From Linepithema humile (taxonomy: Eukaryota > Arthropoda > Insecta > Hymenoptera > Formicidae), in contig NC_090128.1 of assembly GCF_040581485.1 (NCBI RefSeq), positions 44,174,931-44,238,930 of the forward strand: 64,000 nucleotides of DNA, given 5' to 3'. Of this stretch, positions 49,855 to 62,673 are shown in pieces (within the stretch, counting starts at the first letter, position 1; each line of letters opens with the position of its first letter). Both the position numbers and the translations under genes were made by a program. The notes beneath the pieces are model-generated. The model was given only the letters and a program-made list of their open reading frames with translations. It was not told the origin of the DNA and searched no databases.

Positions 49855-52800
49855 TGTGTAATTATATCTGCGGACAAAGTGGAGAATTCTCACCTTATTT
49901 ATTTATTTTTTTTTTTTTTTTCAAAATACATACCTTTCATTCGCGTGCCTCATTCTATGACTTTTCTTCGCAAAGGTTTTTACGCAGCAATAATACATTC
50001 GTTTATGTGACACGATAATAGTTGCAGTAAACATTAGGCAAACGACAACGAATGATGAGTTCTTAAGAAACATTATCTTTCGATATTATCGAAATGGAAA
50101 GACAACCATCGTTCTTACAGTTGTCCTTTCTCCCTATGATGACACTCACAACCTTCTGCATTCACTCTACAATCTTTTTCAGTTGTTATCAATATCACAA
50201 TGGTTCAATATATTGACTATTACATAGTAATTTTCTTTAACTTCTAGAAACGCGTTATGAATGTATTATCGATTTTTTCACCTTGAATGTAATTCTCTTT
50301 TCTCCTCTCCCTACTTGGCGACACTAATATTTACGGCTGAGTGTATAATATATATTTTATGGTCGTTTTTAATCTCAATCTCGCAATCGTGTTGCGTTTC
50401 TACGACAGTGTTTTGGGCGCTTCCATTTTTTTTTCCGCTTTAAACAAAAATTTTCCATCAATACTATATATACAGATAAAATAAATAGAAGCGTAAGAAG
50501 TGTAGACCATAAAAATATAAGAATCCTTCCATTGAGACTATTTTCTTACAAAACTTTCTACTATTACTAACTTTTTTTCGATCGATTATCAATTGACGTA
50601 CTGTACTTGATAGATTGATGAGTCCTACATTTATAAAATAACTTTATCGAATGATAACGTCTTCAAATACTTATCTCGTAACGTAAAGCATCTTCGTAAA
50701 AAATAAATATTGCGGATAATTCTCCAAACAATTACACATTTTGTAGCTGCCGTTATCGGCAAAGTAACAATCAGTAGCTTGACGTTCAGGCTTGGTTAAA
50801 CCTTCATAAAATCTTATTTTCATCGTTATACACACTTATACACTTACGTTTACATACGTATTGAATTATACTCAAATTGCATTTTTATTATTACGTGTAA
50901 ATATATATCGCGCTTTCAAATTTCCATTTTTGGTCTCGCTCGTGCGCGCGTAAATGGAGCCTTATCCGCCCACATCTGGACAAAACCTTACACATTCTCT
51001 GCCTTCGTGTGCGAGTACTCTCTCATGGACGGTGATATAAAACGACGTAGTTTTACGGATCATATGACACGCGAAATGTTTAAAGAACACTAAATCCTAA
51101 ATATCTAAAATTTTAAACAAGCAATTTGCAGTGTAGTTTCGTTTTCTCGTAACTTTATCTGGCATACTAATTAAACGCTTTTACAATGACGATTTTTGCC
51201 GCAAAAATAACAAGTAAAATATTTTCGTAATGAAAGTGACTTTCCGTGCGTTGTTTCATAAAATATATAATGTTTCGCGTGCATACAATGGAATATAAAA
51301 GTTCGAGGGATTAGCAATTTTTTTTACTTCAGCTGTAATATTATGATACACCAGCAGATGCATACATTGCTATGCGATGCACTGTTTTTATACCTACAAG
51401 TGTATACATATTGTATAGTATATTTAATGTAAGTAGAGATGCACTTTTATATTTATATGTGACATACATAAAAGAAATATGAATAAGAGCGTAATTTTTC
51501 TTATTATTACCCAAAGATTTAAAAAATTTTATACAGAGCGTTTATCAATATACACTTTTTAAACAGTGTGCAATCAAATATAAATACCTCGCTGCTCAAA
51601 ACAATTAAAGAATCACTATTTCGGTTAATATTGTAAATTAAAAAAACATAACATATTTATTAAAAGTCAAGTTTGAACGTAAGAAGAGTTTTTCTACGGC
51701 AGATACCTCCTGGAGAATTGAAGAAATAATGCTCCAATCGTTTCAAGCAGTGCATATCGAGTAAAGAAGATTATGATGGAAAGATAGTGCTGCATAGTAA
51801 AATCTCATTCAGTATTGATTATACGTGACATCAATTTATGGCACTTTCGCAGATTGCATGCTAATAGCTGCATGAAAGATTTGCAAAGCACTTGTAACAT
51901 GACATCCGAAAACTAAGTAATCTAATATGTATATATAGTACAAGTTAAGTTATACGTTCAAAAGATAATCCGGAATTTTGCATGATTGCAGGATGCTTAT
52001 GTACTATGATTTTGAACATAGTATAATCAATCGTATACGGCTTAATACAATGTATTTGTGCTAATATTATGGACATACCTAATGGCTTGTGTTTATTCAT
52101 AAGAGAAAAATGTCTATAGCGTCATAATAATGCGTAGACAATTTAAAACTTTATGTAAAAATTGTACAAGTTCAAGTATATTGCAACGTAATGAGAAGAC
52201 AGTTGACATGCAAAAATATGCGAATATGTTTGCGCGAATTAATCTCTTCGTAATTAACACATATAGATGGTATACGTGTTGATTTGTGTGTATAAGACAT
52301 AAGAGAGATATGTAAAAGACTATAATGTTGTAATTTGTTATGAACATAGGGAATAAATTATATTAAAAGCCGTTACGACATACAACATTAACTTTTAGCT
52401 TATTGCGCACATGTGAAAGTGCTTCCTTATAAATTATATATCAGATTTCTTTTACATTTAAACACTAATGGAGGCCAGGACATTATTTTATTATATTAAA
52501 AGGTCTGATATAAAAGTGTGAAGATATAAAGCATGAATTTAAATAAATTTATATTTTTTATAATTCAAAATTGTTTGTCGCCCAAGTTATCATAATCGAT
52601 GACGATAATGCAAATTATAAGTGTAAAATACACGTCTCTTCTATTACAAATTAAAAGTGACAGTGAAAAAGTATTAAATAATAAGTAGAATAATAATGCT
52701 GTATCTTTTAAATTATATGTAAAAAAAAATATATATATATATATTTCAAATTATGTTTCTATTAAAATTTAAACAATTGCATCAGTCTTTACACTGTCGA

Positions 52801-54306
52801 ATATAAATCAATTTCTTCCAAGAAAAGGGTCGGGAGAGAGAATATATTATAATAGAAAAATATATATAGGTATAAAATATAGAAAATCATTAAATTAATA
52901 CGAAAATGGTGGAAGTAATTCTAATTATCACTTAAGACTTCACTGAATTCTTAAAGGTATTTCTAACATAAAAAATTGATGATGATAAATAATTTTTAAA
53001 TATTTATTATACTGATGCAATAACAGAATTTATCTATATTACAAGCATGCTTTTATATATTGTGATTTTACTATATAAATTTAAACAGTCTTATCAACAT
53101 AATACAATAAATTTTTATACCAGACCTTTATGTATAGTAAAGTTAATAAATGGTAGCAAAGTCAATATATTTGCCTTACATTAAATATTTCATTTCTGAT
53201 TCAGATTTATAATAATTTATTTGCATTAAGCACCAACAGCTAATGCAATTTATCAGTAAAACTGAAAATTTGTATTAATAATAAAAAAATAGTCTAATAC
53301 TCATTAATACAATGCATGCCTATGATAGACATACTTTGTTATTTTTAATTGGTTTTCTATCATATTTAAAAATTTCGTTACCTAATAGTCGTATCTATAT
53401 TAAATTCTTTATTGTGTTATTTAATTTGTTATTTTACCCAGTGTGAAAAATGAAATGATGTTTAATACTGTTCCATTCACATTACACAAATAATTAATGA
53501 TCAGTTTTAATAAATATATTCCTAGCATAGAAAAACGAGCTCAAGTCATAAACGCGGACACATTTAATGTGCTCTTAGAAAATGTGATAAAGTTTATCAT
53601 GAAGAGAATATTTCGTTTATAAGAGAAAAGAAAAACATATCGTAATGAAATCAACGCTTAAAGCTATAACAATTATTAGAAAAGTGAGCTCGATACACAG
53701 TGAGTCGATGTAGAAAAAACCATTATAGTCATTTTATGACAAGAATTCCTCTTACGTGAAGAAGTAAAAAACTCTATGTATTGTGTAATAAAAAACGCTC
53801 AATTCCTTTTTTTTGAGGGTAGAAAATTGATGTATATGGGTGGACACATGGTCTCGATTTGTCTCATGTAGAAAATGAACAGTCAATGTCTCCGACGCTC
53901 ATTTTTGGCTACAATATCGCGTATTATGAATTTATTCTTAATTAAACAAATCTAATTTTATCTTTGCGGTACAGACATTAGAATTCTCGTTTTTTATTGG
54001 CACGCCCTCTATAAGATCTATCCTTCATAGGTCTTACATCCGCAAAATATAAAGAAAAAGATATTTCAATACTTTAATACAATATTTTAATGCTTATTAG
54101 TGCTGTGGTGTAATGATAAACAAAATGGAAGAGAAAAACTAGTTATAAATACCTATATATCGAAGGACAGAAGAATCATTTTCTTAAACTCAATGATGCG
54201 TCCAGGATGGATATTATCTCAGATGTAAAAAGTGTTGCACAATTATGACACAACATCATGGCTTTCAGTTCTTGCATAAGTGTGTACATATAACTATCTT
54301 CAAAAC
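49855..54306. other. AT-rich stretch, possibly including the M-Ras 3' UTR
   Basis: No coding sequence was recognised. The part next to 54306 lies directly downstream of the M-Ras stop in its sense (minus) and must contain its 3' UTR. A minus-strand AATAAA at 53936-53931 is one candidate polyadenylation signal about 370 bp after the stop, but the sequence is so AT-rich that such hexamers are frequent. Confidence 0.4.
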
Positions 54307-55166
54307 TTATAAAATCTTACACTTTTTCGAACGTCGTCGCTTTTTTTGATTTTTGTCCAATTCGTTCGGTGGTTGATTTTTGATAATACGTACAACCTTA
54401 AACAGATATTGCAAACTTGTATATTAAATAAACAATAAAAAGGAAATTGTAATAATTTAATCAACAATCCTTTTATTTTTGCTTCTTACCTCGTGAAATG
54501 CAGTATCTACATTTAACGGTGGATCTTTGGCAGAAGTTTCAAGATAAGGTATGCCCAAACGATGAGCTAATTCTCTCCCCTGTTCCTCGGTGACTTTTCT
54601 CAAATGCACCAAATCAACTTTATTGGCTACCAACAGCATAGGGTAAACATCTCTATCTTTCACTCGCAAAATTTGTGTATAAAAATTCACAATATTTTGA
54701 TACGACTGTTTATCAGTCACGGAATATACCAAAAGAAATCCATCACCCTTGCGCATGTATTGTTCACGCATGGCACTAAATTCTTCTTGGCCAGCTGTAT
54801 CCAACACTATAAAAACATAAACACACATGAGAAATTTATTATAGAAATTGTTTTTAACGTTTTATATATCACAATTTTTTAGTTATAGAATATTATTAGA
54901 TTTTCAAAAGTTAACAAAAATACATAATTGAAATACTTTGACAATAATTTGTGGAAAAGTAGGAAATGAAATTTACCATCCAAGATACAGTACTGGTTAT
55001 CCACTTTCGTGTGTTGAATATAACTATCTTCGATTGTTGGATCATAATCCGCAACAAATAGCTTTTGAAAGAATTGTATCGTAAGAGCACTCTTGCCGAC
55101 CCCTCCATCTCCAACAACAACTAGCTTAAAGGTTACAAGATTGTCATTGTTGGGAGGACGTGTCAT
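54307..55166 (-). CDS. Mras: M-Ras small GTPase (three coding exons)
   Basis: M-Ras is a membrane-bound GTP/GDP switch of the Ras family; with SHOC2 and PP1 it activates RAF kinases. Coding exons on the minus strand are 55166-54977, 54806-54490 and 54396-54307, with GT-AG introns in phase 1 and phase 0, giving 198 residues. Motifs: P-loop GDGGVGKS 19-26, switch I DYDPTIEDS 40-48, DTAGQEE 66-72 (catalytic Gln 70), NKVD 125-128, ETSAK 153-157, a polybasic tail (KKRRRSKK) and CaaX box CKIL 195-198. A CaaX ending in Leu predicts geranylgeranylation. The N-terminal extension and the segments DGGVGKSALTIQFFQK and ETSAKDPPLNVD match M-Ras better than R-Ras or Ras. The start is the first in-frame ATG of the exon beginning at 55300. 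All key residues are present. Confidence 0.95.
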
Positions 55167-55300
55167 GCCTCTGGATCTTCCGCTCCTTCTTCGTCTACTA
55201 CCGTTCCTACGTCTGCCTATCCTGCCAAATCTTCTAACGTATCTTTTTGGCAGTGCAAACGCTCGTAGGATATTAAGTTGCTTCGTCGATTTGGAAGATC
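55167..55300 (-). other. Mras: 5' UTR part of the M-Ras coding exon
   Basis: A splice acceptor TTGTTGCAG ends at 55301 (minus sense), so the exon starts at 55300. The 134 bases to the ATG are open in the coding frame (arginine-rich if translated) but contain no in-frame ATG. If joined to the upstream exon ending at 55599, an in-frame TAA closes this frame, supporting initiation at 55166. Confidence 0.6.
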
Positions 55301-55598
55301 CTGCAACAATCAACAATGAAAAAATCTATACAAGCGTTCAGTAATAAAAATGCGTAGATCATCCAATATCAAAAGAAATATATTTATCCACAATTGTTTA
55401 CATAAAATTTGTGAATAAAATCGTGACAGAACGCATAATTGAGATAACGGGTGTGTCAATTGCGCGTGAAGTAATACGAAAGTAAATTTGTACGTCGATC
55501 TTTGTCGAGAGACGCTTACAGTTTTAACGTAATTCGTGCGCAATGGGTGGAATATAATTGTTTTACGCGAAAAATTCCTATCGTGAGAAATCTCTTAC

Positions 55599-55700
55599 CT
55601 TACATGATCCGCCACTCCTGCTTCTTCTACTGGCAGCTGTCAGTTTGCAAGTATCGTGCGCAAATATATCCGCGCGTAATACGGAGAGTACTCTCTGCGC
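55599..55700 (-). other. Mras: Putative non-coding first exon of M-Ras with a start-stop uORF
   Basis: On the minus strand, GGATCATGTAAG is followed by the donor GTAAGAG (last exon base 55599). Joined to the acceptor at 55300 it would give ATG TAA GGA TCT, a minimal one-codon upstream ORF in frame with the M-Ras frame. The transcription start is not defined; the upstream limit here is approximate. Splicing is inferred from the sites only. Confidence 0.4.
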
Positions 55701-56007
55701 GTTTGCAATGATAAATATAATACATATACTTTCGTACTACATGTATATATACGCGACATACACGACGCGCTTCACTGCAAAGTACCGTTGATATGAAATA
55801 TGCTATAGTATGCTACAACAGGTAGTACCAACTTTTACGACGCTTACCAAAATAACGATTCACGAATATTTTAATACATTTTATTGTATTTATTTAAAAT
55901 ATTAATATTAGATATACATTTTAATTGCAATATTTTTGTCTAACATTAAAAATAATAAAAAAGATTTATTTGTTAATAAATATTTGCTAAAATTAAAATT
56001 TTTAATA
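55701..56007. promoter_or_regulatory. Intergenic region between the divergent M-Ras and EFTUD2 genes (left part)
   Basis: AT-rich spacer upstream of M-Ras, with no coding sequence. Together with 56153-56560 it should contain the promoters of both divergent genes. No specific element was identified. Confidence 0.35.
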
Positions 56008-56152
56008 GCGTTTTCGATTATACAGGATTTGAACGACCCAGGGTTGGTTAATGACGTCATTGCAACCTCTCCACCAATGAAAGACTTGCATTTATAGTAA
56101 AATAGTGATTGATCAACCCTGGGTCGTTCAAATCCTGTATAATCGAAAACGC
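56008..56152. mobile_element. MITE, 145 bp, with perfect 39-bp inverted repeats, TA-flanked
   Basis: The ends start GCGTTTTCGATTATACAGGA and are perfect reverse complements over 39 bp, leaving a loop region of about 67 bp. TA lies on both sides (56006-07 and 56153-54), consistent with a Tc1/mariner-type target duplication. Perfect arms suggest a young insertion. It sits between the two divergent gene starts. The hairpin-like RNA it would give if transcribed is noted but untested. Confidence 0.85.
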
Positions 56153-56189
56153 TATAAGTGGGCAATGTAGGTTTTGCTACTAATTTAGG

Positions 56190-56255
56190 GCACATCCATA
56201 AGAAGATGCATAAGGAAATAAACCAATCAATTTCCTTATGCACATGCTTATGCAC
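56190..56255. repeat. Fragment related to the 62282-62439 MITE
   Basis: Shares ACCAATCAATTTCCTTATGC with the element at 62282-62439 and contains the opposing GCATAAGGAAAT, so it is itself a small imperfect inverted repeat. It has no clear ends, so it is probably a degraded or partial copy. Confidence 0.5.
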
Positions 56256-56559
56256 TATACAAGTGTGGCTGGATATATCCTCAAAATATATATCCGCTCA
56301 ATCGCTGTGATTGCCGAGGTGTGTAAAATGGTAAACTCTCATGTTTTTGGAGGTTACTTTTGTGAAAGAGAGTATCTTTTGAGTATTTGCTTATGTGATT
56401 GTGTGAGAGAAATTTGTATTTATTTGTATGTTTAAAATAATAATAATAATATAGGAGTATATCAAAATAGATGTATATATTAAAGTTTTAATTTATATAA
56501 TGAATGATACAATTATATTTGTTTTGAATATTCCATCAAACCTATTGTTTATATAAACA

Positions 56560-56927
56560 AGATAGACGTTGGAAACACCGTAAGTTGAATATAATTAATA
56601 ATGATTATTATTTATATTAATTTCTTATTGAATCAAATCAGTTTTTATATTAAATAATTATAAATACTACATGTGAACCAAGATACAGTTTTAAGGTTAT
56701 GTTAGACTTATAACGGTTGCCGGTCATCACCGATATTACTGATGATATATTTATAAGAACAAATATATAAAGAAATCTTGGATTTTTAAATAATAAATTA
56801 ATTAAAAATATAATCTGTGAAAAGTAATATCACTTTTTTTCTCCAATTTGAACATTTTTAGGATACTTTATTTTTAGGAATTGTTTCTAGGATAAACATT
56901 GGAAATTAAATTTACACAAGTATCAAA
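56560..56927 (+). other. EFTUD2: Putative EFTUD2 5' UTR with a non-coding first exon and intron
   Basis: A good donor, GTAAGTT, begins at 56580 (exon would end at 56579). An acceptor TTGTTTCTAG ends at 56890, 37 bases before the ATG. This suggests a short non-coding first exon and an intron of about 310 bp. The transcription start is not determined. Confidence 0.45.
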
Positions 56928-59900
56928 ATGGATGCTGATCTATATGATGAGTTTGGAAATTATATTGGTCCTGATTTGGCATCAGAGAGTGAAGATGAAA
57001 ATGAATATGGTAATGTTGGTGACGATGCCGAGGACAGAGATCGATCTGATGAAGAAATGGAAGAAGATAAGGATGAGTTACGAGAGCAAGGAGAACAAGG
57101 ATCTTCTATGGCAGTTGTATTACATGAAGATAAACGATATTATCCGAGTGCATTAGAAGTATATGGACCTGAGGTAATAAAATCATATCAATAAATGAAA
57201 GCTATCTATATCAATTGATTTTTAATATAATCTATTTTCATAGCATACAATCACAATTATATGTTACATATAGTTAGATTAATATGTTAGTTTTATTAAA
57301 TTTTTTACAACATATTAGTTCTTTGCCAATAAAAGCAGTATTATCATTTGCAGCTGTCATATCTTTTATATAAAATCTGCATGTTTCTTTTAGGTAGAAA
57401 CACTTGTGCAAGAAGAAGATGCCCAACCATTAGATAAACCATTGATAGCACCTACCAGAAAACCAAAGTTTCAAATAAAGCAACAACAGCTTCCTGAAAC
57501 AACATACAGCATTGAATTTTTAGCGGATATGATGGATGCGCCGCATCTAATTAGAAATGTGGTTTTGCTAGGTCATTTGCATCATGGCAAAACCACTTTG
57601 GTCGATTGTTTGGTACAACAAACGCATCCTTATTTACACAATGTAACCGATGAAAAACCTTTAAGGTACGAATGGAAATGTAGATAATATTAATTGCATA
57701 ATTTTTATTCAGTAAAACGGAACATAATTTTTATTTATGCATTATCAGGTATACAGATACGTTGTTTACCGAGCAACAGAGAGGCGTTTCCACAAAAGCT
57801 ACTCCCGTCACTCTTCTGTTACAAGACGTCAAATCTAAATCATATCTTTTGAACATATTTGATACACCAGGCCATGTGAATTTCTCCGACGAGGCTACAG
57901 CCGCAATACGCCTGTCAGACGGTGCGATATTAATTGTCGACGCGGCGGAGGGTGTAATGCTGAACACCGAACGTCTGCTGAAACATGCGCTCCAAGAAAA
58001 GCTCGCTTTAACAATCTGTATAAACAAGATAGATCGTTTAGTCTTGGAGTTGAAACTTCCGCCTACTGATGCCTACTACAAGCTGCGGCATATCATTGAG
58101 GAAATCAATGGATTGATAGCATTATACTCGGACACCGAGAATCCTACCTTTGTTTCACCGGCTGTCGGAAATGTCTGCTTCGCCAGTTCGGAGTACAATG
58201 TGTGCTTTACTCTAAAATCGTTTGCCGCACTCTATGCCAGGAACTATCCTGGTCTTAACGCCAATGAATTCGCCAAACGACTCTGGGGCGATATTCATTT
58301 CAATCCTAAGACGCGAAAGTTCACCAAAAAGCCGCCACATAATACGGCACAACGAAGTTTCATTGAATTCATCTTGGAGCCTTTATATAAGATATTCGCA
58401 CAGGTTGTTGGCGATGTGGATACAACGTTACCCGATGGTAAATTTTGTCGCCTTTTCTATTAAGTATGGTTCTTCAAAGATAAACAATGATATATAGAAG
58501 ATAATAATAACCGCACTTTTAGTTGCTTTGCTTATCATATCATTAAATGTCTTTTTTGCGTTTGTTCCAACTAGAAATTAATTTTTTTATTATAAGCGAT
58601 AATTGTATAACTATGGTTTGCAGTTCTGGATGAGCTCGGTATACGATTAACCTCTGAAGAGATGAAGATGAATATACGACCACTATTGAGACTCGTTTGC
58701 ACGCGATTTCTGGGAGATATGTGCGGATTAGTCGACATGTGTGTCACTCATGTACCTAGTCCACTAGCGCACGCTCCGGCTAAAGTACAGCACGTTTATA
58801 CGGGTCCAATTGATTCGCCACTCGCGCAAGACATGGTCAACTGTGATCCGGACGTTAGTATATTAACTACAATTATTGCTATTTATCTTATGCAGTATCA
58901 GTAGTGTCAGAGTTTAGTAATAATATTATAACACATTTGTATGTGCGATAGAAAAGTAACTTCAACTTATTCCATCCAATTAGTTTTGTAGAATAAATTA
59001 ATTGCAAACACACACACACCAGCTGTACTGAGATTTCGGTATTTTTTTTATATTGCAAGCTTTTTTATCTATTTTAACATTAGATTTTCATAAGAATCAG
59101 TCTTTGCAATAATTTTACACAAACAATCGACAACTCTATTAATAATAAAATATTTCTTTAGGGAAGATTGATGATTCACAGTACGAAGATGTATCCGACT
59201 GAAGATTGTACTCTATTCGTGGTACTTGGCAGAGTAATGTCCGGTACATTGGAAGCGGGACAGCGCGTTCGCGTGTTAGGCGAAGCGTATTCGCGCACGG
59301 ACGAAGAAGATTCACGCGTTCTCACAGTGGGCAGATTGTGGATCAGTGAAGCGCGTTATTCCATCGAACTAAGTCGAGTACCTGCGGGCAATTGGGTCCT
59401 CATTGAGGGTATTGATCGCCCTATTGTAAAAACCAGCACCATCACGGATCCCAATAATTCGGAAGAGTTGCATATCTTTCGTCCGCTCAAATTCAACACG
59501 CAGAGTGTGATCAAAATCGCCGTTGAGCCAGTCAATCCGTCCGAGCTGCCGAAGATGTTGGACGGGTTGCGAAAGGTAAACAAAAGTTATCCTTTATTAG
59601 GAACACGGGTGGAAGAGAGCGGCGAGCACGTCGTGCTGGGAACTGGTGAACTTTATCTTGACTGCGCGATGCACGATCTTCGTCGCATGTATTCCGAAAT
59701 TGACATAAAAGTGGCCGACCCAGTAGTCGCCTTCGCAGAAACTGTAGTGGAGACCAGCTCTCTCAAATGCTTCGCTGAAACACCTAATAAACGAAATAAA
59801 CTGACAATGATAGCGGAGCCGCTGGAAAGGGGTCTTGCTGAAGATATAGAGGCGGAGCATGTGCGCATCACGTGGAACAAGTAAGTAATCGCATAATCTT

Positions 59901-61129
59901 GATTGACATTTCGCGAGGAAAAAACATCACAAAAATTCGTACATAATATAGAAAATCTACTGTTACTAATTTTTAATTATTTTACAGGAAGAGATTGGGA
60001 GAATTCTTCCAAACAAAGTATGATTGGGATTTATTGGCAGCTCGAAGCATATGGGCATTCGGGCCTGATTCTACAGGACCTAACATTCTAGTGGATGATA
60101 CTTTACCTTCCGAAGTAGATAAAACACTGTTAAATAGTGCGCGTGATGCCATTATTCAGGGCTTTCAATGGGGAACACGCGAAGGACCGTTGTGCGAAGA
60201 GCCGATTCGGAATGTCAAATTCAAGATCCTTGACGCAGTCATCGCGCAGGAACCGCTACATCGAGGAGGTAATTTCATAAATTTCATAATAACACTATGA
60301 TAATAGTTCATAAAGAATAGCTAATGTGGTATAAAAAGTATTAAAGACATATTTAGACAAATTGACAAAAGTTCACATTTATATCATATTCATGATATAT
60401 ATTCAAGATATCTTAACTTTGCAAAATACAAAATATATTTTATAAATTTCGGAAGAAAACTTTTGAAATTAGCTAAAAGAATTGTTTATACACGATATCA
60501 AAATGTTGGAAAAGCCAGAGGCCTTCCTATTGTCAATTACACGCAAATTGCATCAGAAAGGGACATTCTAGACGAAAAGTTGATGGGACAAAATATCGCA
60601 AATATTGAATTCTATATTCTCAGGTGGTCAAATTATTCCTACCGCTCGACGTGTCGCATATTCTGCTTTCCTTATGGCGACTCCGCGACTGATGGAGCCA
60701 TACCTGTTTGTCGAGGTACAAGCGCCTGCAGATTGCGTATCCGCCGTTTACACGGTATTGGCGAAACGGCGAGGTCACGTGACGCAGGACGCTCCGGTTC
60801 CGGGTAGTCCGTTGTACACGATTAAAGCGTTTATACCAGCGATTGACAGTTTCGGCTTCGAGACAGATCTCCGAACGCATACTCAAGGACAAGCGTTCTG
60901 CCTGTCTGTGTTTCACCATTGGCAAATCGTGCCTGGAGATCCTCTAGACAAAAGCATCACCATCAGACCATTGGAACCGCAACCGGCCACTCACTTGGCC
61001 AGAGAGTTCATGCTGAAGACACGAAGACGCAAGGGTTTGTCCGAGGATGTGTCGATCAATAAATTCTTCGACGATCCCATGTTACTCGAATTGGCTCGGC
61101 AGGATGTGCTGCTAAATTATCCCCTTTAA
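56928..61129 (+). CDS. EFTUD2: U5 snRNP 116-kDa GTPase EFTUD2/Snu114 (seven coding exons)
   Basis: An EF-2-like GTPase of the U5 snRNP that regulates Brr2-driven unwinding during spliceosome activation and disassembly in the nucleus. Exons: 56928-57173, 57394-57665, 57749-58437, 58624-58853, 59162-59880, 59988-60268 and 60624-61129. All introns have GT-AG ends, and the sum is 981 codons (980 aa; the human protein is 972). An acidic N-terminus (about 1-60) is followed by G1 GHLHHGKTT 142-150, the switch region with RGVSTKATPVTL, G3 DTPGH 211-215 and G4 NKID 265-268. EF-2-like domains II-V follow, including HRGGGQIIPTARR and HTQGQAF near the C-terminus. It ends VLLNYPL, like the animal orthologues. 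No broken exon or missing motif was seen. It lies head-to-head with M-Ras. Confidence 0.97.
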
Positions 61130-62281
61130 TAAGTATGTACTACATAAATGTGACATGTATAAGATATATGATTAAACATTAAATATTTTTACGAAGAGAG
61201 AAACGTGCATTCCGCATGATTTTAAATGCTAATTCCGCACTTTTTCCTATCAAAACATTCCTCTAATAAATTTAGAAAGATTATATAATTTTGTATTAAA
61301 TAATAGTTTTCATAAAAAAATAAAATTTTTTAAGGTTAACTAGTGAAATGGAAAACTTGCAGATTGTTCTAAATGAGAAAAGTATATGTATTTTAAATTT
61401 GCTCTTAAAGATCAACATTTAAATCTGTTGTATAGTTTTGTCAATTTTTCATAGGCTAAAATTTTATATTTTTATATCGTTATTTAATTTTTCCACATCA
61501 TTTTACTAATAAAATATAAATAATTTTATTAACTAACTTATAAGTGCGTTACAGTTTATCAATGTATAATATTTAATTTCTTTGTTTTTTCGTTTATTTT
61601 TCATGTACATTCAATAAAAAAATAAGAAATTTTTATATTATAACAATATATAAAATAAGTTCTGAAAGAAGTATATTAGATTCGATGATCGCGTTACATA
61701 TTAATATAATTAACACTTCATATAGTAAACATAAAGAATTATAAATATACCGAAAAATGAAATAGTAATCGTCAATATGTATTGATCAAATAGTATTGCA
61801 ATTAAAGAATATTATCTGCATTTTAATTCCAATAATATATTTTCAACTATTTCAAACTTACAAGTAAAAATAAGAACGTTACATACGCGAAGCATGCTTT
61901 AAATTAAATAATGATTCCTATTTCGTAATGAAATAATTTACGAATATGTAGATTTACAAAATGCATTATCAAGTTAAATCAATTAAAAACAGTAAAAGGT
62001 CAAATTTCTCTCTTCTTGTGTGTTTATTATCGAACCAATATTCGTGAAGTTACTTTTTACTTTGAAATTACCTTTTATATCGAAACTTATTTTTAAATTT
62101 AAGTAACGATACCTATTCTTTTATTTATTCAAATTTATTTTATAGATTAACAACGCAGTGCCTTTTCCTTGTTCTCTCATCCTTAAATCCGATCGCCAAG
62201 CGAAGAACGACACAGGTATTTTTTGAGACGCACTCATTTTTATTCGATTCTTTCTAAATTTCCCTTTTCCACTTATTGTTA
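61130..62281. other. EFTUD2 3' UTR/intergenic, AT-rich
   Basis: Downstream of the EFTUD2 stop an AATAAA at 61265-61270 is a candidate polyadenylation signal. Beyond it the sequence is AT-rich with no coding or RNA feature recognised. Confidence 0.45.
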
Positions 62282-62439
62282 AGGCGGGAGCACAGACTTT
62301 TGCATAAAGCATAACGCATAAGCATAAGGAAATTGATTGGGGTCCGTTTCCTTATGCATTTGCTTATGCTTATATATAGACCAATCAATTTCCTTATGCT
62401 TATGCGTTATGCTTTATGTAAAAGTCTGTGCTCCGGCCT
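62282..62439. mobile_element. MITE, 158 bp, TTA-flanked (PIF/Harbinger-like)
   Basis: Inverted repeats of about 55 bp begin AGGCGGGAGCACAGACTTTT (left) and AGGCCGGAGCACAGACTTTT (right, read inward), with only a couple of mismatches. The 3-bp sequence TTA is present on both sides (62279-81 and 62440-42), the target duplication typical of PIF/Harbinger elements. It is built from GCATAAGCATAAGG-type repeats and has no coding capacity. Confidence 0.82.
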
Positions 62440-62607
62440 TTAGTGTTGCCATAATTTGAGAATCATTACGTAAATCTCGATAATTATTGAAAATAAACCG
62501 TTGTGGAAACAAACACGCTAGCTCGAATAGTCGAGAAAGTTCTACCAACAACGGCTATTATGTGTATATGTGTTCGTCTGAAATTATTACATCAGTAACT
62601 TTCTCCA

Positions 62608-62673
62608 CAGATATAGCATCACAGAAATTGTACTAAACGTAAGCAGATATAGCATCACAGAAGCGTACTAAAC
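62608..62673 (+). repeat. 36-bp tandem duplication
   Basis: CAGATATAGCATCACAGAA followed by GTACTAAAC appears at 62608 and again at 62644, period 36 bp, with small differences at the joins. Confidence 0.8.

Noticed and set aside
55166..55316. Longer M-Ras N-terminus starting at an ATG at 55316
   Set aside because: That ATG lies in the intron directly before an acceptor (TTGTTGCAG), and the extra residues are unlike any Ras protein. The start at 55166 matches the family.
57731..58027. Minus-strand frame inside EFTUD2 exon 3
   Set aside because: Shadow of the coding exon on the opposite strand; codon pattern belongs to EFTUD2.
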